Below, one piece after another: positions 16,852 to 25,492 of a DNA stretch of 64,000 nucleotides. Each line of letters begins with the position of its first letter. The first letter of the stretch is position 1. The stretch lies in the NCBI GenBank assembly GCA_017391525.1, contig JAFOYE010000015.1:1-64000 (forward strand). Direction: 5' to 3'. The notes under the pieces are model-generated. The model was not told the origin of the DNA and ran no database searches. It saw nothing but the letters and a program-made list of their open reading frames with translations. This DNA comes from Paludibacteraceae bacterium (GTDB lineage: Bacteria > Bacteroidota > Bacteroidia > Bacteroidales > Paludibacteraceae). The translations under genes and the position numbers were made by a program.

Positions 16852-18165
16852 AATAAGCTCCCTCGCGAACTCAGGAATATTCACACCATCAAAATTACCC
16901 GAACTCATCATTAGCAGAGCGGTGTTCTTGTATTCAATCTCGCGAAGTCGAGTTTGCAATTGTTGGCTGTCGGTAAATACCTCGACATTTTCTGTGCCAA
17001 AGGCCTTGCGCACTTCCTCGGCTGTGATTGGGGTCAAGCGTTTGTGCTCTATCACCTTCGGATTGAAATACACCAATGCCACATCTGCCTGTGCCATGCA
17101 ACCTTCGTATTGAGGCAAGAAATCTGCCATCAGACTGGAGAACGTGTGTAGCTCCATCGCTGCTACCAACTGTTTCTCAGGGTAGCGTTCGCGCACGGCA
17201 TTCACTGTCGCACGCAGTTTGCTTGGAGAGTGTGCAAAGTCCTTATATGCTACATTTGTTCCGATTTCATCGATCAGTTCCAAACGATTGCTGGCACCTG
17301 TAAAAGTTGAAATCTCGCGGTAGAAGTCTTCTGGCTTTACTCCTATCTTCTGGCATGCTAATGCTGCAGCTTGTAGGTTCTCCATATTGTGGCGGCCAAA
17401 GATGCGCATACGCACATCGCCTTGGTATGCCTCGTATGGGAGTTGTTGTATATCTGTTCGTGCGTGAGATGCTATCTCACACAAATTATTGTCATGTTTA
17501 TAGTAGATGAATGTGCCATTCTCCTCTATTCCGTCGACGAATTTACGGAAAGTGTCCACATATCCATCAAAAGTAGGGAACACATTGATATGGTCCCATG
17601 CTATACCTGTAAGTATCGCTACATGTGGGTGATACCATAGGAATTTAGAGCGTAAGTCGAGCGGAGATGTCAGGTACTCATCGCCCTCAAACACTGCGTA
17701 TTTGGCGGTGTCCGACAGACGTACCATTCGCTCAAAGCCCTCAATTTGTGCGCCCACCATATAGTCGGCTTCGATGCCGAGACGTTGGAGCACATACAAG
17801 ATCATAGAGGTCGTAGAGGTCTTGCCATGGCTACCGCCTACTACGATACGGATCTTGTCTTTGGTTTGTTCGTATAGGTATTCAGGGAAAGAGTAGATCT
17901 TGATTCCCAACTCGCGTGCGCGAACGAGCTCTGGGTTATCCTCGCGCGCGTGCATACCTAAAATTATAGCATCGATATCAGAGGTGATATTCTCTGGATG
18001 CCATCCCATCTCTTTAGGCAATAGTCCTGCTTTCTCGAGATGAGTACGTGCAGGGTCGAAGATCTCATCATCCGACCCTGTCACTACATATCCTGCTTTG
18101 GTGGCCACCGCCATCGCCAAATTGTGCATGGCGGCGCCTCCGATAGCAATAAAATGAATCCTCAT
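16846..18165 (-). CDS. mpl: UDP-N-acetylmuramate:L-alanyl-gamma-D-glutamyl-meso-DAP ligase (Mpl)
   Basis: Mur-ligase family enzyme of cell-wall recycling, which joins recovered tripeptide to UDP-MurNAc. The 439-residue protein starts with the Rossmann-like MRIHFIAIGGAAMHNLAMA, typical of Mpl, has the ATP-binding loop VGGSHGKTSTTSM at about 108-120, the motif FEGDEYLTSP at about 159-168 and the later HSPSKL segment. These favour Mpl over MurC. Bacteroidales copies are of the same length. Confidence 0.92.
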   Translation of the reverse strand: MRIHFIAIGGAAMHNLAMAVATKAGYVVTGSDDEIFDPARTHLEKAGLLPKEMGWHPENITSDIDAIILGMHAREDNPELVRARELGIKIYSFPEYLYEQTKDKIRIVVGGSHGKTSTTSMILYVLQRLGIEADYMVGAQIEGFERMVRLSDTAKYAVFEGDEYLTSPLDLRSKFLWYHPHVAILTGIAWDHINVFPTFDGYVDTFRKFVDGIEENGTFIYYKHDNNLCEIASHARTDIQQLPYEAYQGDVRMRIFGRHNMENLQAAALACQKIGVKPEDFYREISTFTGASNRLELIDEIGTNVAYKDFAHSPSKLRATVNAVRERYPEKQLVAAMELHTFSSLMADFLPQYEGCMAQADVALVYFNPKVIEHKRLTPITAEEVRKAFGTENVEVFTDSQQLQTRLREIEYKNTALLMMSSGNFDGVNIPEFARELIS

Positions 18166-18372
18166 AAATTCAAGGAATATTTTTTCAACAAAAATTTTTC
18201 AAAATTAAACCAAAAATTATCAGGTATATTTTCTTTCCCAACTATTGCAGTCTATTGCCGAAAATAATTTTGGGTAATTTACTATAATAAACTGCAATTT
18301 TTGGATGGTATATTTTCGTTAATTTTCGGACTAATTTTCTATAATTTTTGTTTTATTAATTTCTGTTGGTGC
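18166..18372. other. AT-rich intergenic region between mpl and tig
   Basis: About 200 bases, very AT-rich. It must hold the terminator of tig and the promoter of mpl, but I see no hairpin with a clear stem and no promoter at the usual 20-base spacing; one TAATTTTG on the minus strand (18200-18207) lacks a partner. Confidence 0.5.
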
Positions 18373-19707
18373 TTACGCGAAGAGCTTACCAAAATCCTCG
18401 TGGCTAATCTCTTTCTCCTCGATCTTAGCTACGCCCTTGAGTGCCTCGTAAACCTTGTTGTCAGCTACGCGCTCAACGATACCGCGGAGTTGTTTCTCAT
18501 CTTTGAGGATTTGCTCAGCGTAGTTAGCCAAGTAGCTATCCTCTACGTGCATGAGACCGTATTGCATGAATTGCATTTTAGCCACTTGCTTAGCGTATGC
18601 CTCTACATCCTCTTTCTCTACTTGGATGTTGAAGTGCTTGAGCAATTGGTCTTTAGCGAGGTGCCAACGGAGCTCATCCACCATAGCTGGGAAATCTTTC
18701 TCAAGTTCCTCCTCGGTGATCTTCTCGTTGGTAGCTTTTACCCAACGTTTCAAGAATGCCTCTGGGAACGCTACCTTAGCCATCTTCTTCATCACAGCTT
18801 CTTTAGCGTCCAAACCGAATTTGTACTTAGCGTCCTCTGCCATGTTCTCCTCGATCTCAGCTTTGATGCGTGCGCGGAAGTCTGCCTCGTCAGCTACATT
18901 GTTCTCGCCGTACACCTTAGCGAAGAGCTCGCCATCGATAGCAGCAGCTTGGTGACGGGTGATGCCTTGGAGTTCGAAAGTGAAGTCGCTGGTCAATGCC
19001 TCAGCCTCCTCTTTGCTGATGCCGAGCATTGAGCTAACCTCTACAGAGTTGCCGTATGCTTTGGTTGGGTTGAAGGTAATCACATCACCTACCTTAGCGC
19101 CAGCGAACAACTTAGCTTGCTCTTTGTCTGACATATATGCTGGGGTGAGCATACCGTTCTCTTTCACGATACCGTTCTCTTTTTGCTCGGTGAGAAGACC
19201 CTTCACTACATCGCCTTCCTCTACAACCTCAGCTTGTACATACTCGCCAAAGCGTTGAGCGTAGCTCTTCACTTGGTTGTCAACCATCTCGTCGGTAACG
19301 GTAATGGTGTAGTTAGTGATCTTGTTTTTGCCGTTGAGCAACGCGTCGAACTCTGGAGCTACTGCGATGTCAAATGCAAATACGAAGGTATCTTGGTTGT
19401 CAAGATCCATTTGAGGAGTGAGTTCCTCATTTGGCAATGGATCGCCAAGAAGGTTGAGGTTGTTCTCCTCGATGTACTTGTTAAGACCTTCGCCGATAAC
19501 CTTGTTGATTACCTCAGCGAGGATGCTCTTGCCGTACATCTTTTGCAACATACCCTTAGGTGCCATACCTGGACGGAAACCTGGGATGTTAGCTTTCTTA
19601 CGAATGTTGATAAGTTCTTTTTGAACTGCCTCTTGATAGTCTGCTGGCTCCACTGTGAGAGTGATAACCGCGGTGAGGTCTTTGATTTCTGATTGATTAA
19701 ATTGCAT
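18373..19707 (-). CDS. tig: Trigger factor
   Basis: Ribosome-bound chaperone of nascent chains. The ribosome-binding signature appears as IPGFRPGMAPKGMLQKMYG (residues 41-59). A middle region of about 150-250 resembles the FKBP-like domain but is degenerate, as in other Bacteroidales trigger factors, and a long helical C-terminal substrate cradle follows to residue 444. It lies downstream of typA on the same strand, 55 bases apart. Confidence 0.95.
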   Translation of the reverse strand: MQFNQSEIKDLTAVITLTVEPADYQEAVQKELINIRKKANIPGFRPGMAPKGMLQKMYGKSILAEVINKVIGEGLNKYIEENNLNLLGDPLPNEELTPQMDLDNQDTFVFAFDIAVAPEFDALLNGKNKITNYTITVTDEMVDNQVKSYAQRFGEYVQAEVVEEGDVVKGLLTEQKENGIVKENGMLTPAYMSDKEQAKLFAGAKVGDVITFNPTKAYGNSVEVSSMLGISKEEAEALTSDFTFELQGITRHQAAAIDGELFAKVYGENNVADEADFRARIKAEIEENMAEDAKYKFGLDAKEAVMKKMAKVAFPEAFLKRWVKATNEKITEEELEKDFPAMVDELRWHLAKDQLLKHFNIQVEKEDVEAYAKQVAKMQFMQYGLMHVEDSYLANYAEQILKDEKQLRGIVERVADNKVYEALKGVAKIEEKEISHEDFGKLFA

Positions 19708-19738
19708 ATAACTAAAATTTTAAATTGATTTCTTTTTT

Positions 19739-19766
19739 GAGTCAGGATTCGGGAATCGAGAGTCAA
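19739..19766. repeat. Heptad array across the typA stop codon
   Basis: Four consecutive 7-base units occur: GAGTCAG, GATTCGG, GAATCGA, GAGTCAA, with the next unit beginning GATT inside typA. The array fills the typA-tig gap and overlaps the last codons and stop of typA at 19763. Confidence 0.7.
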
Positions 19767-21562
19767 GATTTGTTTGCGCGTTTGCGCTCGAGTTCATCAA
19801 GGATAATCTTTCTAATACGCATATAGTTAGGCGTTACCTCTACATACTCATCCTCCTTGATATACTCCAATGCCTCTTCGAGGGAGAAGATTACAGGTGG
19901 TGGCAATACTGCCTTGTCATCTGCGGATTTCGAACGCATGTTGGTCAGTTTCTTCGACTTGGTCACATTGATCACAATGTCGCCTTCTTTTGAGCTCTCG
20001 CCCACAACTTGACCAGCATACACCTCGTCTTGTGGACTAATAAAGAAGCGTCCACGGTCTTGCAGTTTGTCGAGTGCGTATGCGTATGCTGTACCACTCT
20101 CCATGGCGATGAGCGAACCATTATTGCGCTTTACGATCTCACCCTTGTATGGTTGGAACTCCAAGAAACGGTGTGCCATGATCGCCTCGCCCGCAGACAC
20201 ATTCAGCACATAGGTACGCATGCCGATGATACCGCGGCTAGGAATCACAAACTCCAATTGCACACGGTCGTTGATCATCTCCATACGAGTCATCTCGCCC
20301 TTGTGGGTGGATACATACTCAATGATCTTTCCCGAGCACTCCTCTGGGGTGTTCACGGTCAGTTGCTCCACTGGCTCGCATTTCACGCCGTCGATCTCCT
20401 TGATGATTACTTGTGGTTGTCCCACTTGTAACTCATATCCTTCACGGCGCATGGTTTCTACCAATACGCTGAGATGCAACACGCCACGGCCAAACACGTT
20501 CCACGATGTCTCGTCTGTTCCGCGCTCTACACGCAACGCCAAGTTCTTCTCCAACTCTTTGTTCAAGCGGTCTTGGATATGGCGAGAAGTCACGAACTTA
20601 CCGTCCTTGCCGAAGAATGGCGAGTCGTTGATGGTGAACACCATCGACATCGTTGGCTCGTCAATTGCAATTGGATCCAATGCCTCTGGATTCTCATAGT
20701 CGCAGATGGTATCGCCGATCTCAAAGCCCTCAATACCGATGAGCGCGCAGATATCGCCTGACTTCACTTCCTCCACTTTCATGCGGCCCATGCCCGAGAA
20801 GGTGTGTAGTTCTTTGATCTTGCAACGCACTTTGCTGCCGTCTTTCTTGGCGAGGGTCACGTTCTGACCGTTCTTCAAGGCACCACGGTGTACGCGTCCC
20901 ACAGCGATACGACCCAAGTAAGGGCTATAATCCAAGCTGGTGATGAGCATCTGTGGTGTACCGTCCAACATCTCTGGCGCAGGCACATGCTCAATGATGG
21001 TGTCCATCAATGCTGTGAGGTCAGTCGTTGGCTTGTGCCAATCGGTGGACATCCAACCGTTCTTAGCCGAACCGTAGATGGTTTGGAAGTCGAGCTGCTC
21101 CTCGGTTGCGTCGAGGTTGAGCATGAGGTCAAATACCTCCTCTTGCACCTCGTCTGGACGGCAGTTGAGCTTATCTACTTTGTTAATAACTACGATAGGT
21201 TTGAGATTGAGCTCAAGGGCTTTTTGAAGCACGAAGCGAGTCTGTGGCATTGGACCCTCGAAAGCATCCACGAGCAGCAGTACGCCGTCTGCCATGTTGA
21301 GTACGCGCTCCACCTCGCCACCGAAGTCGGCGTGGCCCGGAGTGTCAATCACATTAATCTTGCAGCCTTTGTATTCAATGGCTACGTTCTTCGCCAAGAT
21401 GGTGATACCGCGCTCGCGCTCCAGCTCGTTGTTGTCGAGGATAAGCTCGCCTTTCTGCTCGTTCTCACGGAAGAGGTTGGCGGTGTACAACATCTTATCA
21501 ACCAAGGTCGTTTTACCATGGTCAACGTGTGCGATGATGGCTATATTTCTGATGTTTTGCAT
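19763..21562 (-). CDS. typA: Translational GTPase TypA/BipA
   Basis: A 599-residue ribosome-associated GTPase linked to stress and low-temperature ribosome assembly. G-domain motifs: [15 protein letters not shown] (G1, residues 10-24), RGITI (G2), [12 protein letters not shown] (G3) and NKVDK (G4). The EF-G-like domains follow, and the BipA-specific C-terminal segment is present ([39 protein letters not shown]). The start [16 protein letters not shown] is the family start; upstream codons of the open frame overlap the promoter at 21619-21649. Confidence 0.96.
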   Translation of the reverse strand: MQNIRNIAIIAHVDHGKTTLVDKMLYTANLFRENEQKGELILDNNELERERGITILAKNVAIEYKGCKINVIDTPGHADFGGEVERVLNMADGVLLLVDAFEGPMPQTRFVLQKALELNLKPIVVINKVDKLNCRPDEVQEEVFDLMLNLDATEEQLDFQTIYGSAKNGWMSTDWHKPTTDLTALMDTIIEHVPAPEMLDGTPQMLITSLDYSPYLGRIAVGRVHRGALKNGQNVTLAKKDGSKVRCKIKELHTFSGMGRMKVEEVKSGDICALIGIEGFEIGDTICDYENPEALDPIAIDEPTMSMVFTINDSPFFGKDGKFVTSRHIQDRLNKELEKNLALRVERGTDETSWNVFGRGVLHLSVLVETMRREGYELQVGQPQVIIKEIDGVKCEPVEQLTVNTPEECSGKIIEYVSTHKGEMTRMEMINDRVQLEFVIPSRGIIGMRTYVLNVSAGEAIMAHRFLEFQPYKGEIVKRNNGSLIAMESGTAYAYALDKLQDRGRFFISPQDEVYAGQVVGESSKEGDIVINVTKSKKLTNMRSKSADDKAVLPPPVIFSLEEALEYIKEDEYVEVTPNYMRIRKIILDELERKRANKS

Positions 21563-21618
21563 ATTCTTTTTGTGTGCCCATATGTACGCGCACATTGCGC
21601 ATATTACGAAAAAGCCTG

Positions 21619-21649
21619 CAAAGTTACTACAAAAAATGCATATGTGCAA
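21619..21649 (-). promoter_or_regulatory. Promoter of typA-tig
   Basis: On the minus strand, TTG (21647-21649) and TAACTTTG (21619-21626) are separated by 20 bases. The -33 element lies within the outer arm of the large palindromic element at 21641-21804. Confidence 0.75.
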
Positions 21650-21804
21650 GAAAAACGAGCAATTTTATAAGCAAAACAATAGATTTTATCTATTTATGTC
21701 CATTTTGCCTCATTATGGGAGCTTGCTCATAATAGTGAGAGTAAAAATGGACACGATAAGGCAACGCCTGTTTTGCTTATAAAATTTGAGTGCCCTTGCA
21801 CATA
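21641..21804. repeat. Large imperfect palindrome with nested hairpins (MITE-like or structured RNA)
   Basis: Two arms face each other over about 165 bases. Outer arm pair: tatgtgcaag (21641-21650) with its complement at 21795-21804. Next pair: 17 bp, aattttataagcaaaac and its complement (21661-21677 with 21770-21786). Inner pair: tgtccatttt (21698-21707) with aaaatggaca (21744-21753). A central hairpin uses cattat/ataatag around 21711-21735. Between the inner and middle stems each arm has its own small hairpin: ATAGA...TCTAT on the left, GGCAACGCC on the right. The element starts at the typA promoter. No protein is encoded. Confidence 0.8.
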
Positions 21805-21836
21805 GGCTGCATCGTGCGAACGTAATTTCGGGGGAA

Positions 21837-21885
21837 TGTTGGAAAATTCGTTCGAGCATAGCGAGATAAGAATTGCTTTCCAACA
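21837..21885. repeat. Inverted repeat tgttggaaa...tttccaaca
   Basis: Nine-bp perfect outer arms (21837-21845 and 21877-21885) with an additional attc/gaat pairing just inside. It is one of a chain of palindromes in the gene-free stretch 21563-22433. Confidence 0.7.
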
Positions 21886-21968
21886 GGCGGCGTCCGAAGT
21901 ACTACAAAAAATGCAAGTGTTTACCCTGGGGCAAAAATATCCTGGTATTGTTAATGTCTCTGCGGGGT

Positions 21969-21996
21969 CCCCGAAAAATCTCGTGGATTTTTGGGG
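21969..21996. repeat. Hairpin ccccgaaaaatc / gatttttgggg
   Basis: An 11-bp stem with one bulged base and a 5-base loop. It may act as a terminator for transcripts leaving the palindrome region, though no T-run follows directly. Confidence 0.6.
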
Positions 21997-22047
21997 TGCA
22001 CTTGCACATTTGCCGAGTATCTCTTGCCTTTAGCCTCTAACCTATAT

Positions 22048-22058
22048 CCGCTTTGCGG
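22048..22058. repeat. Small palindrome ccgctttgcgg with GTCC linker
   Basis: A 4-bp stem with a TTT loop, flanked by cctatat on the left and gtcctcta on the right. It resembles the palindrome-plus-linker modules of the pta-ackA and udk spacers. Confidence 0.5.
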
Positions 22059-22084
22059 CGTCCTCTAATCTCTCCGCTATCAAC

Positions 22085-22139
22085 TACGGTAGATATACGG
22101 TTGATACACGGTAGATATACGGTAGATAAACAGTATATT
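22085..22139. repeat. Period-11 tandem array, unit tACGGTAGATA
   Basis: Five units, each 11 bases, start at 22085, 22096, 22107, 22118 and 22129. The first four differ from one another by at most a base or two and the fifth is degenerate. No reading frame or promoter is associated. Two further period-11 arrays with unrelated unit sequence lie at 39946 and 51101. Confidence 0.85.
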
Positions 22140-22221
22140 CGTATAGGTATACCGTAGTAACATTGTATATATCATATATTTACACCATTTTCACAAAAAT
22201 AGCAAAATTTCTCTCCACAAA

Positions 22222-22253
22222 TTTGCTTATCTCATATCTTTTTTGTACCTTTG
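22222..22253 (+). promoter_or_regulatory. Promoter of the small conserved protein at 22434
   Basis: TTTG (22222-22225), 20 bases, TACCTTTG (22246-22253). A leader of about 175 bases with two hairpins precedes the start codon. Confidence 0.82.
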
Positions 22254-22301
22254 CAGCATGTTTTCGAACAAAGCGGAGTTATTTACTTAAGATTCAGCGG
22301 T

Positions 22302-22329
22302 CGCGTTTTGGGATGTGCCCCAAAATGCG
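22302..22329 (+). other. Leader hairpin 1 (cgcgttttggg / cccaaaatgcg)
   Basis: An 11-bp stem with one G-T pair and a 6-base loop, in the transcribed leader between the promoter at 22222 and the gene at 22434. Possible post-transcriptional control element; not matched to any riboswitch I know. Confidence 0.55.
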
Positions 22330-22380
22330 GAGCGGTGGCAACAAAAACGCTCTACAATGTAATAGATTTATTTAGATTTC

Positions 22381-22395
22381 TTGGCGCAGCGCCAA
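22381..22395 (+). other. Leader hairpin 2 (ttggcgcagcgccaa)
   Basis: A near-perfect 15-base palindrome in the same leader, about 40 bases before the ATG at 22434. It can fold as a 5-bp stem with a GCAGC loop. Confidence 0.55.
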
Positions 22396-22433
22396 AGGAG
22401 CTCTATCAACCTCAATTCATAATTACCTCAACT

Positions 22434-22772
22434 ATGGCTCGCACAGTCCTCTCTCACCCTTTCGATTCTATTTCGGGCAAACTAAATTCTACCGACAAGA
22501 TTGTCATGCGCACTCGCAATGGTCGTACTCATGCTTATGCTATCAAACGCCCGTATAAAGGCCCCGTTGCACCTGAACGCCAACGTACTATCACGGCTTT
22601 TGCAGACGCAGTCAAGCAAACAACCATTATCTTAAAAGACCCAATCCTCCGTGCCGAGTGGGAAGTAAAATTTGCCGACTATCGCAAGAAAGCTGACCGC
22701 TATCCAACGACCTATCCCAAACCATACACCACCCTCCGCGGCTTCATCATCGGCTCATTGATCAAGAAGTAA
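22434..22772 (+). CDS. Small conserved Bacteroidales protein of unknown function
   Basis: A basic 112-residue protein starting MARTVLSHPFDSISGKLNST, with RTRNGRTHAYAIKRPY near residues 31-46 and a C-terminal TLRGFIIGSLIKK. I recognise the general pattern from unnamed small Bacteroidales proteins but know no function. The open frame extends upstream to 22251, but that part overlaps the leader hairpins and lacks conserved look, so the ATG at 22434 is preferred. Its high Arg/Lys content and the N-terminal RNG-rich stretch suggest nucleic-acid binding; this is inference only. Confidence 0.7.
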   Translation: MARTVLSHPFDSISGKLNSTDKIVMRTRNGRTHAYAIKRPYKGPVAPERQRTITAFADAVKQTTIILKDPILRAEWEVKFADYRKKADRYPTTYPKPYTTLRGFIIGSLIKK

Positions 22773-22797
22773 CCTCTCTCCCGCAGCCTGTTTAACT

Positions 22798-22935
22798 CTC
22801 GGCGTACTTGCCGAGTATTCTTGTGTTCCCGCACTCTGTCTAGACCACGGCGCTATTCCGCCGTGCAATAGTTGTGCACTTCGTTCGCATTCTTGCGGAC
22901 GCCTCTTTGTTTATCACTCCCGAATCCCATTTGGG
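22798..22935. repeat. Group of four small hairpins after the small conserved gene
   Basis: Consecutive palindromes: ctcggc...gccgag (22798-22815), cacggcg...cgccgtg (22846-22865), cgcattcttgcg (22887-22898) and cccatttggg (22926-22935). Stems are 4-7 bp with loops of 2-6 bases. The first may terminate the upstream transcript; the rest are unexplained. Confidence 0.65.
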
Positions 22936-22985
22936 CAAATCCTTCTATAAATATACAATAAACATTCAACTTCCCCGAATAAATA

Positions 22986-23017
22986 TTTGCATAATTGCTA
23001 AAATATAACTACCTTTG
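22986..23017 (+). promoter_or_regulatory. Promoter of the GIY-YIG / DUF2971 pair
   Basis: TTTG (22986-22989), 20 bases, TACCTTTG (23010-23017). The ATG follows at 23041. It is a strong consensus promoter for an accessory gene pair. Confidence 0.82.
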
Positions 23018-23040
23018 CGGTCCATTGAACAGTTATCATC

Positions 23041-24561
23041 ATGACTTTCGAAGAATTCATACAAAAGGCAAAAGCTATACACGGGGATAAATATGATTAT
23101 TCCAAGGTGGAGTATGTTAACACAATAACAAAAGTGTCTATCGTATGCCCTGTACATGGAGAGTTTCTACAATCTCCGAGAAATCATTTTAAATATGAAG
23201 GATGTCCTAGATGTAGGAGTCTTAGTACCAAAAAAAGAACACAAGAGAATGCATTAAAAGTAATTGATAAGATATTAGCCGATACTCCATACAAGTTGGT
23301 ACCTCCTTTTATTTATCTGTCTGATAGAGAGACACGTCTTACATTACGCTGTACTCTTCACAATTTAACATGGGAAATGTCATGGCATTCATTTCTCACT
23401 CATAAAGTTAATAAACATTTTTGTGGTTGTAGCGAATGTATGCAAGTATATACCAAAACCCAATGTCATGATGCTGCATTAGCGTGCAGAACAAGAAGTG
23501 AATTTGCGGAAAAGTTTCCAGGTGAATACGCTAAAGCTATGCGATCAAAATGGTTAGACGAAGTTTGTTCGCACATGTCGGTGGTGGGTAACTGGTATTA
23601 CCGATGTATATATGCCTATATCTTTGAAATAGAACAACAAAAGTTTGTATACGTAGGATTAACATCAAATCTCTCTAGACGAGACAAAGAACATCGTAAC
23701 GAGAAGGATAGTGCTGTGTATAAGTTTGCAAAAAAAAATGATATAGATATTCCTGTTATGCAAAAACTAACAGAATATTTGCCAAAGGAAGAAGCTGCTT
23801 TGAGAGAAGGAGAACTTTTACAGAAGTTCGTTTTACAAGGATATATTCCACTAAATATAGTTAAAACAGGAGGATTAGGTGGGCATCTGTATAACGATGG
23901 TTTTACCTATGACACTTGTCTAGAAGAGGCAAATAAATATAATTCTAGATCAGAATGGAAACAAAAACATTATGCTACTTATTATATCGCAACGCTATTA
24001 GGTTGGATAGATTCCATAAAACCACAAGTAGCAAGATTTGGTAATAAAAATCAACGTTATTGGACAATTGAACGTTGTTGCAAACTAACAAAAGATTGTT
24101 CTACCATTAGTGAATATGCGCGCAAATATCCTGTAGCTTATGCAATTGTTTGCAAACGCAAATGGAATGATATTGTATTCGCAAATATAGAAAGGTTAGT
24201 AGCTAAGGTAAACTTTGACTTAAAGACCATTAAGGAAACATTAAAGAATTATCAGTCAACTGCAAGTTTTGCAAAAGAACATCGCGATATGGTCAATTGG
24301 TTATATCACCATAAGATACCATTAAGAGACATAGCAACTCCCGAACAAATACACCGAAGTTATATAGCAGGTACAAAACCGATTATTCAATGTGATATAG
24401 AAGGCAATGTTATAGCAGAATATAATAGTGCTCGTGAAGCCATCGGCTATGACTATAAGAAGATATCAGCATGCTGTAATGGGATACGTAAAACACATAA
24501 AGGATATAAATGGTACTTCAAAAAGGATTTTAAAAAAAATAAAAACGAGACACAGACATGA
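23041..24561 (+). CDS. Homing-endonuclease-like protein: zinc-ribbon region, GIY-YIG nuclease, NUMOD1
   Basis: A 506-residue, AT-rich gene. The N-terminus (FEEFIQKAKAIHGDKYDYS, then CPVHGEF and CPRC at about 36-60) is the DUF723-type zinc-binding segment found in phage endonucleases; a second Cys cluster (CTLH...CGCSEC) lies near 100-137. A GIY-YIG nuclease follows at about 190-285: YAYIFEI, FVYVGLT, NLSRRDKEH with the catalytic Arg, a Glu in REGELLQKF and the Asn in PLNIVKTGG. Residues of about 455-500 match NUMOD1 (IIQCDIEGNVIAEYNSAREA, then ISACCNGIRKTHKGYKWYF). Its stop overlaps the DUF2971 start. It is free-standing, not inside an intron or intein. Confidence 0.85.
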   Translation: MTFEEFIQKAKAIHGDKYDYSKVEYVNTITKVSIVCPVHGEFLQSPRNHFKYEGCPRCRSLSTKKRTQENALKVIDKILADTPYKLVPPFIYLSDRETRLTLRCTLHNLTWEMSWHSFLTHKVNKHFCGCSECMQVYTKTQCHDAALACRTRSEFAEKFPGEYAKAMRSKWLDEVCSHMSVVGNWYYRCIYAYIFEIEQQKFVYVGLTSNLSRRDKEHRNEKDSAVYKFAKKNDIDIPVMQKLTEYLPKEEAALREGELLQKFVLQGYIPLNIVKTGGLGGHLYNDGFTYDTCLEEANKYNSRSEWKQKHYATYYIATLLGWIDSIKPQVARFGNKNQRYWTIERCCKLTKDCSTISEYARKYPVAYAIVCKRKWNDIVFANIERLVAKVNFDLKTIKETLKNYQSTASFAKEHRDMVNWLYHHKIPLRDIATPEQIHRSYIAGTKPIIQCDIEGNVIAEYNSAREAIGYDYKKISACCNGIRKTHKGYKWYFKKDFKKNKNETQT

Positions 24562-25322
24562 TACTATACCATTATACATCTTTAGAAAACTTCTTAAGTA
24601 TATGGAGTTCGAAAACACTTAGATTTTCTTTGTCTGAGAAAACGAACGATATTTTTGAACGAATCAAAACATTTGTTTTAACTCAGAAAACATTTATTTT
24701 CGACGGGAAACAATTAGAAAGAAATCGATTCGAACGTTTTGATAGAAAAATAAGTGCAGAATTGAGTAAATATAGGCAGGTGAGTTTTGCATATGATTAT
24801 GAAGAGGGGTTATCTGGTTATGCATCACCGATGATGTGGGGACAATATGCGTGGACAAAGGATAAAAATAATAATTGGCAGAGTGGAGTATGCTTAGCAA
24901 TTGATAGCGAAAAAATTAAACTCCCTACCTCTAAGGTATTCTCTCATAAGATTTTATACAAATCCACAATAGAGTCTCCATTTGTTGAAAATATAGATTA
25001 TACTCAAGAAAATGCTGCAGCCTTTTTTGTGGAAAGAAATGTAGAAACATATTTTTTTACAAAGCATATTCATTGGAAATACGAAAACGAGTATAGATTT
25101 GTTAGTAAGGAAGAAGGAGAAATAGATATAAGTGATGCAATAACAGGAATTTATATATTGTGGAGTGATGAATCTCCATTGGATATTATAAAAACTGTTG
25201 TTAATCAACCAAATCTTATAAATTTGCTATCCTTAAGTAATTTTAAACATAGCGAAAACAATCCATACACTCTAAAAGAAATAGATGATCTACAGGAACT
25301 AATGAAGACATACAAATTTTAG
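24558..25322 (+). CDS. DUF2971 protein coupled to the GIY-YIG gene
   Basis: A 254-residue protein starting MILYHYTSLENFLSIW, the DUF2971 opening, with SPMMWGQYA...GVCLAID at about 92-115, the family's second motif. The start overlaps the endonuclease stop by four bases (ATGA), so the two are translated together. DUF2971 has no established function; the HYT start recalls ADP-ribosyltransferase-like folds, but this is my inference. AT-rich like its partner and unlike the flanking core genes, which suggests joint acquisition. Two-gene coupling makes a defence or toxin role possible but unproven. Confidence 0.82.
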   Translation: MILYHYTSLENFLSIWSSKTLRFSLSEKTNDIFERIKTFVLTQKTFIFDGKQLERNRFERFDRKISAELSKYRQVSFAYDYEEGLSGYASPMMWGQYAWTKDKNNNWQSGVCLAIDSEKIKLPTSKVFSHKILYKSTIESPFVENIDYTQENAAAFFVERNVETYFFTKHIHWKYENEYRFVSKEEGEIDISDAITGIYILWSDESPLDIIKTVVNQPNLINLLSLSNFKHSENNPYTLKEIDDLQELMKTYKF

Positions 25323-25492
25323 CATTACATATTTCACAATCTTCAATAAAATTCACAAATTTTGCAGCGTTTCTTAGACAAGTCAGCATTGCAACCAAAT
25401 GCACAAAACTCACGAGACATCCTTTCTTGAGAAAATAGATTAGATGTAAGTTTGATTTAATAGAGTCCTATATTATAAACATCAAACCAACC
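25323..25492. other. AT-rich intergenic region after the DUF2971 gene
   Basis: About 170 bases with no gene and no clear promoter on either strand. The terminator at 25493-25532 follows. Confidence 0.5.

Noticed and set aside
18301..19032. A 243-codon frame opposite trigger factor
   Set aside because: It is the complement of tig; its Leu-rich composition comes from the antisense of Lys/Glu-rich helices.
20009..21670. Long open frames opposite typA
   Set aside because: They are antisense frames of a well-supported GTPase gene with no family resemblance of their own.
21836..22033. A 65-codon open frame in the palindrome region
   Set aside because: It is made up of the two hairpins at 21837 and 21969 and lacks any recognisable protein pattern or promoter.
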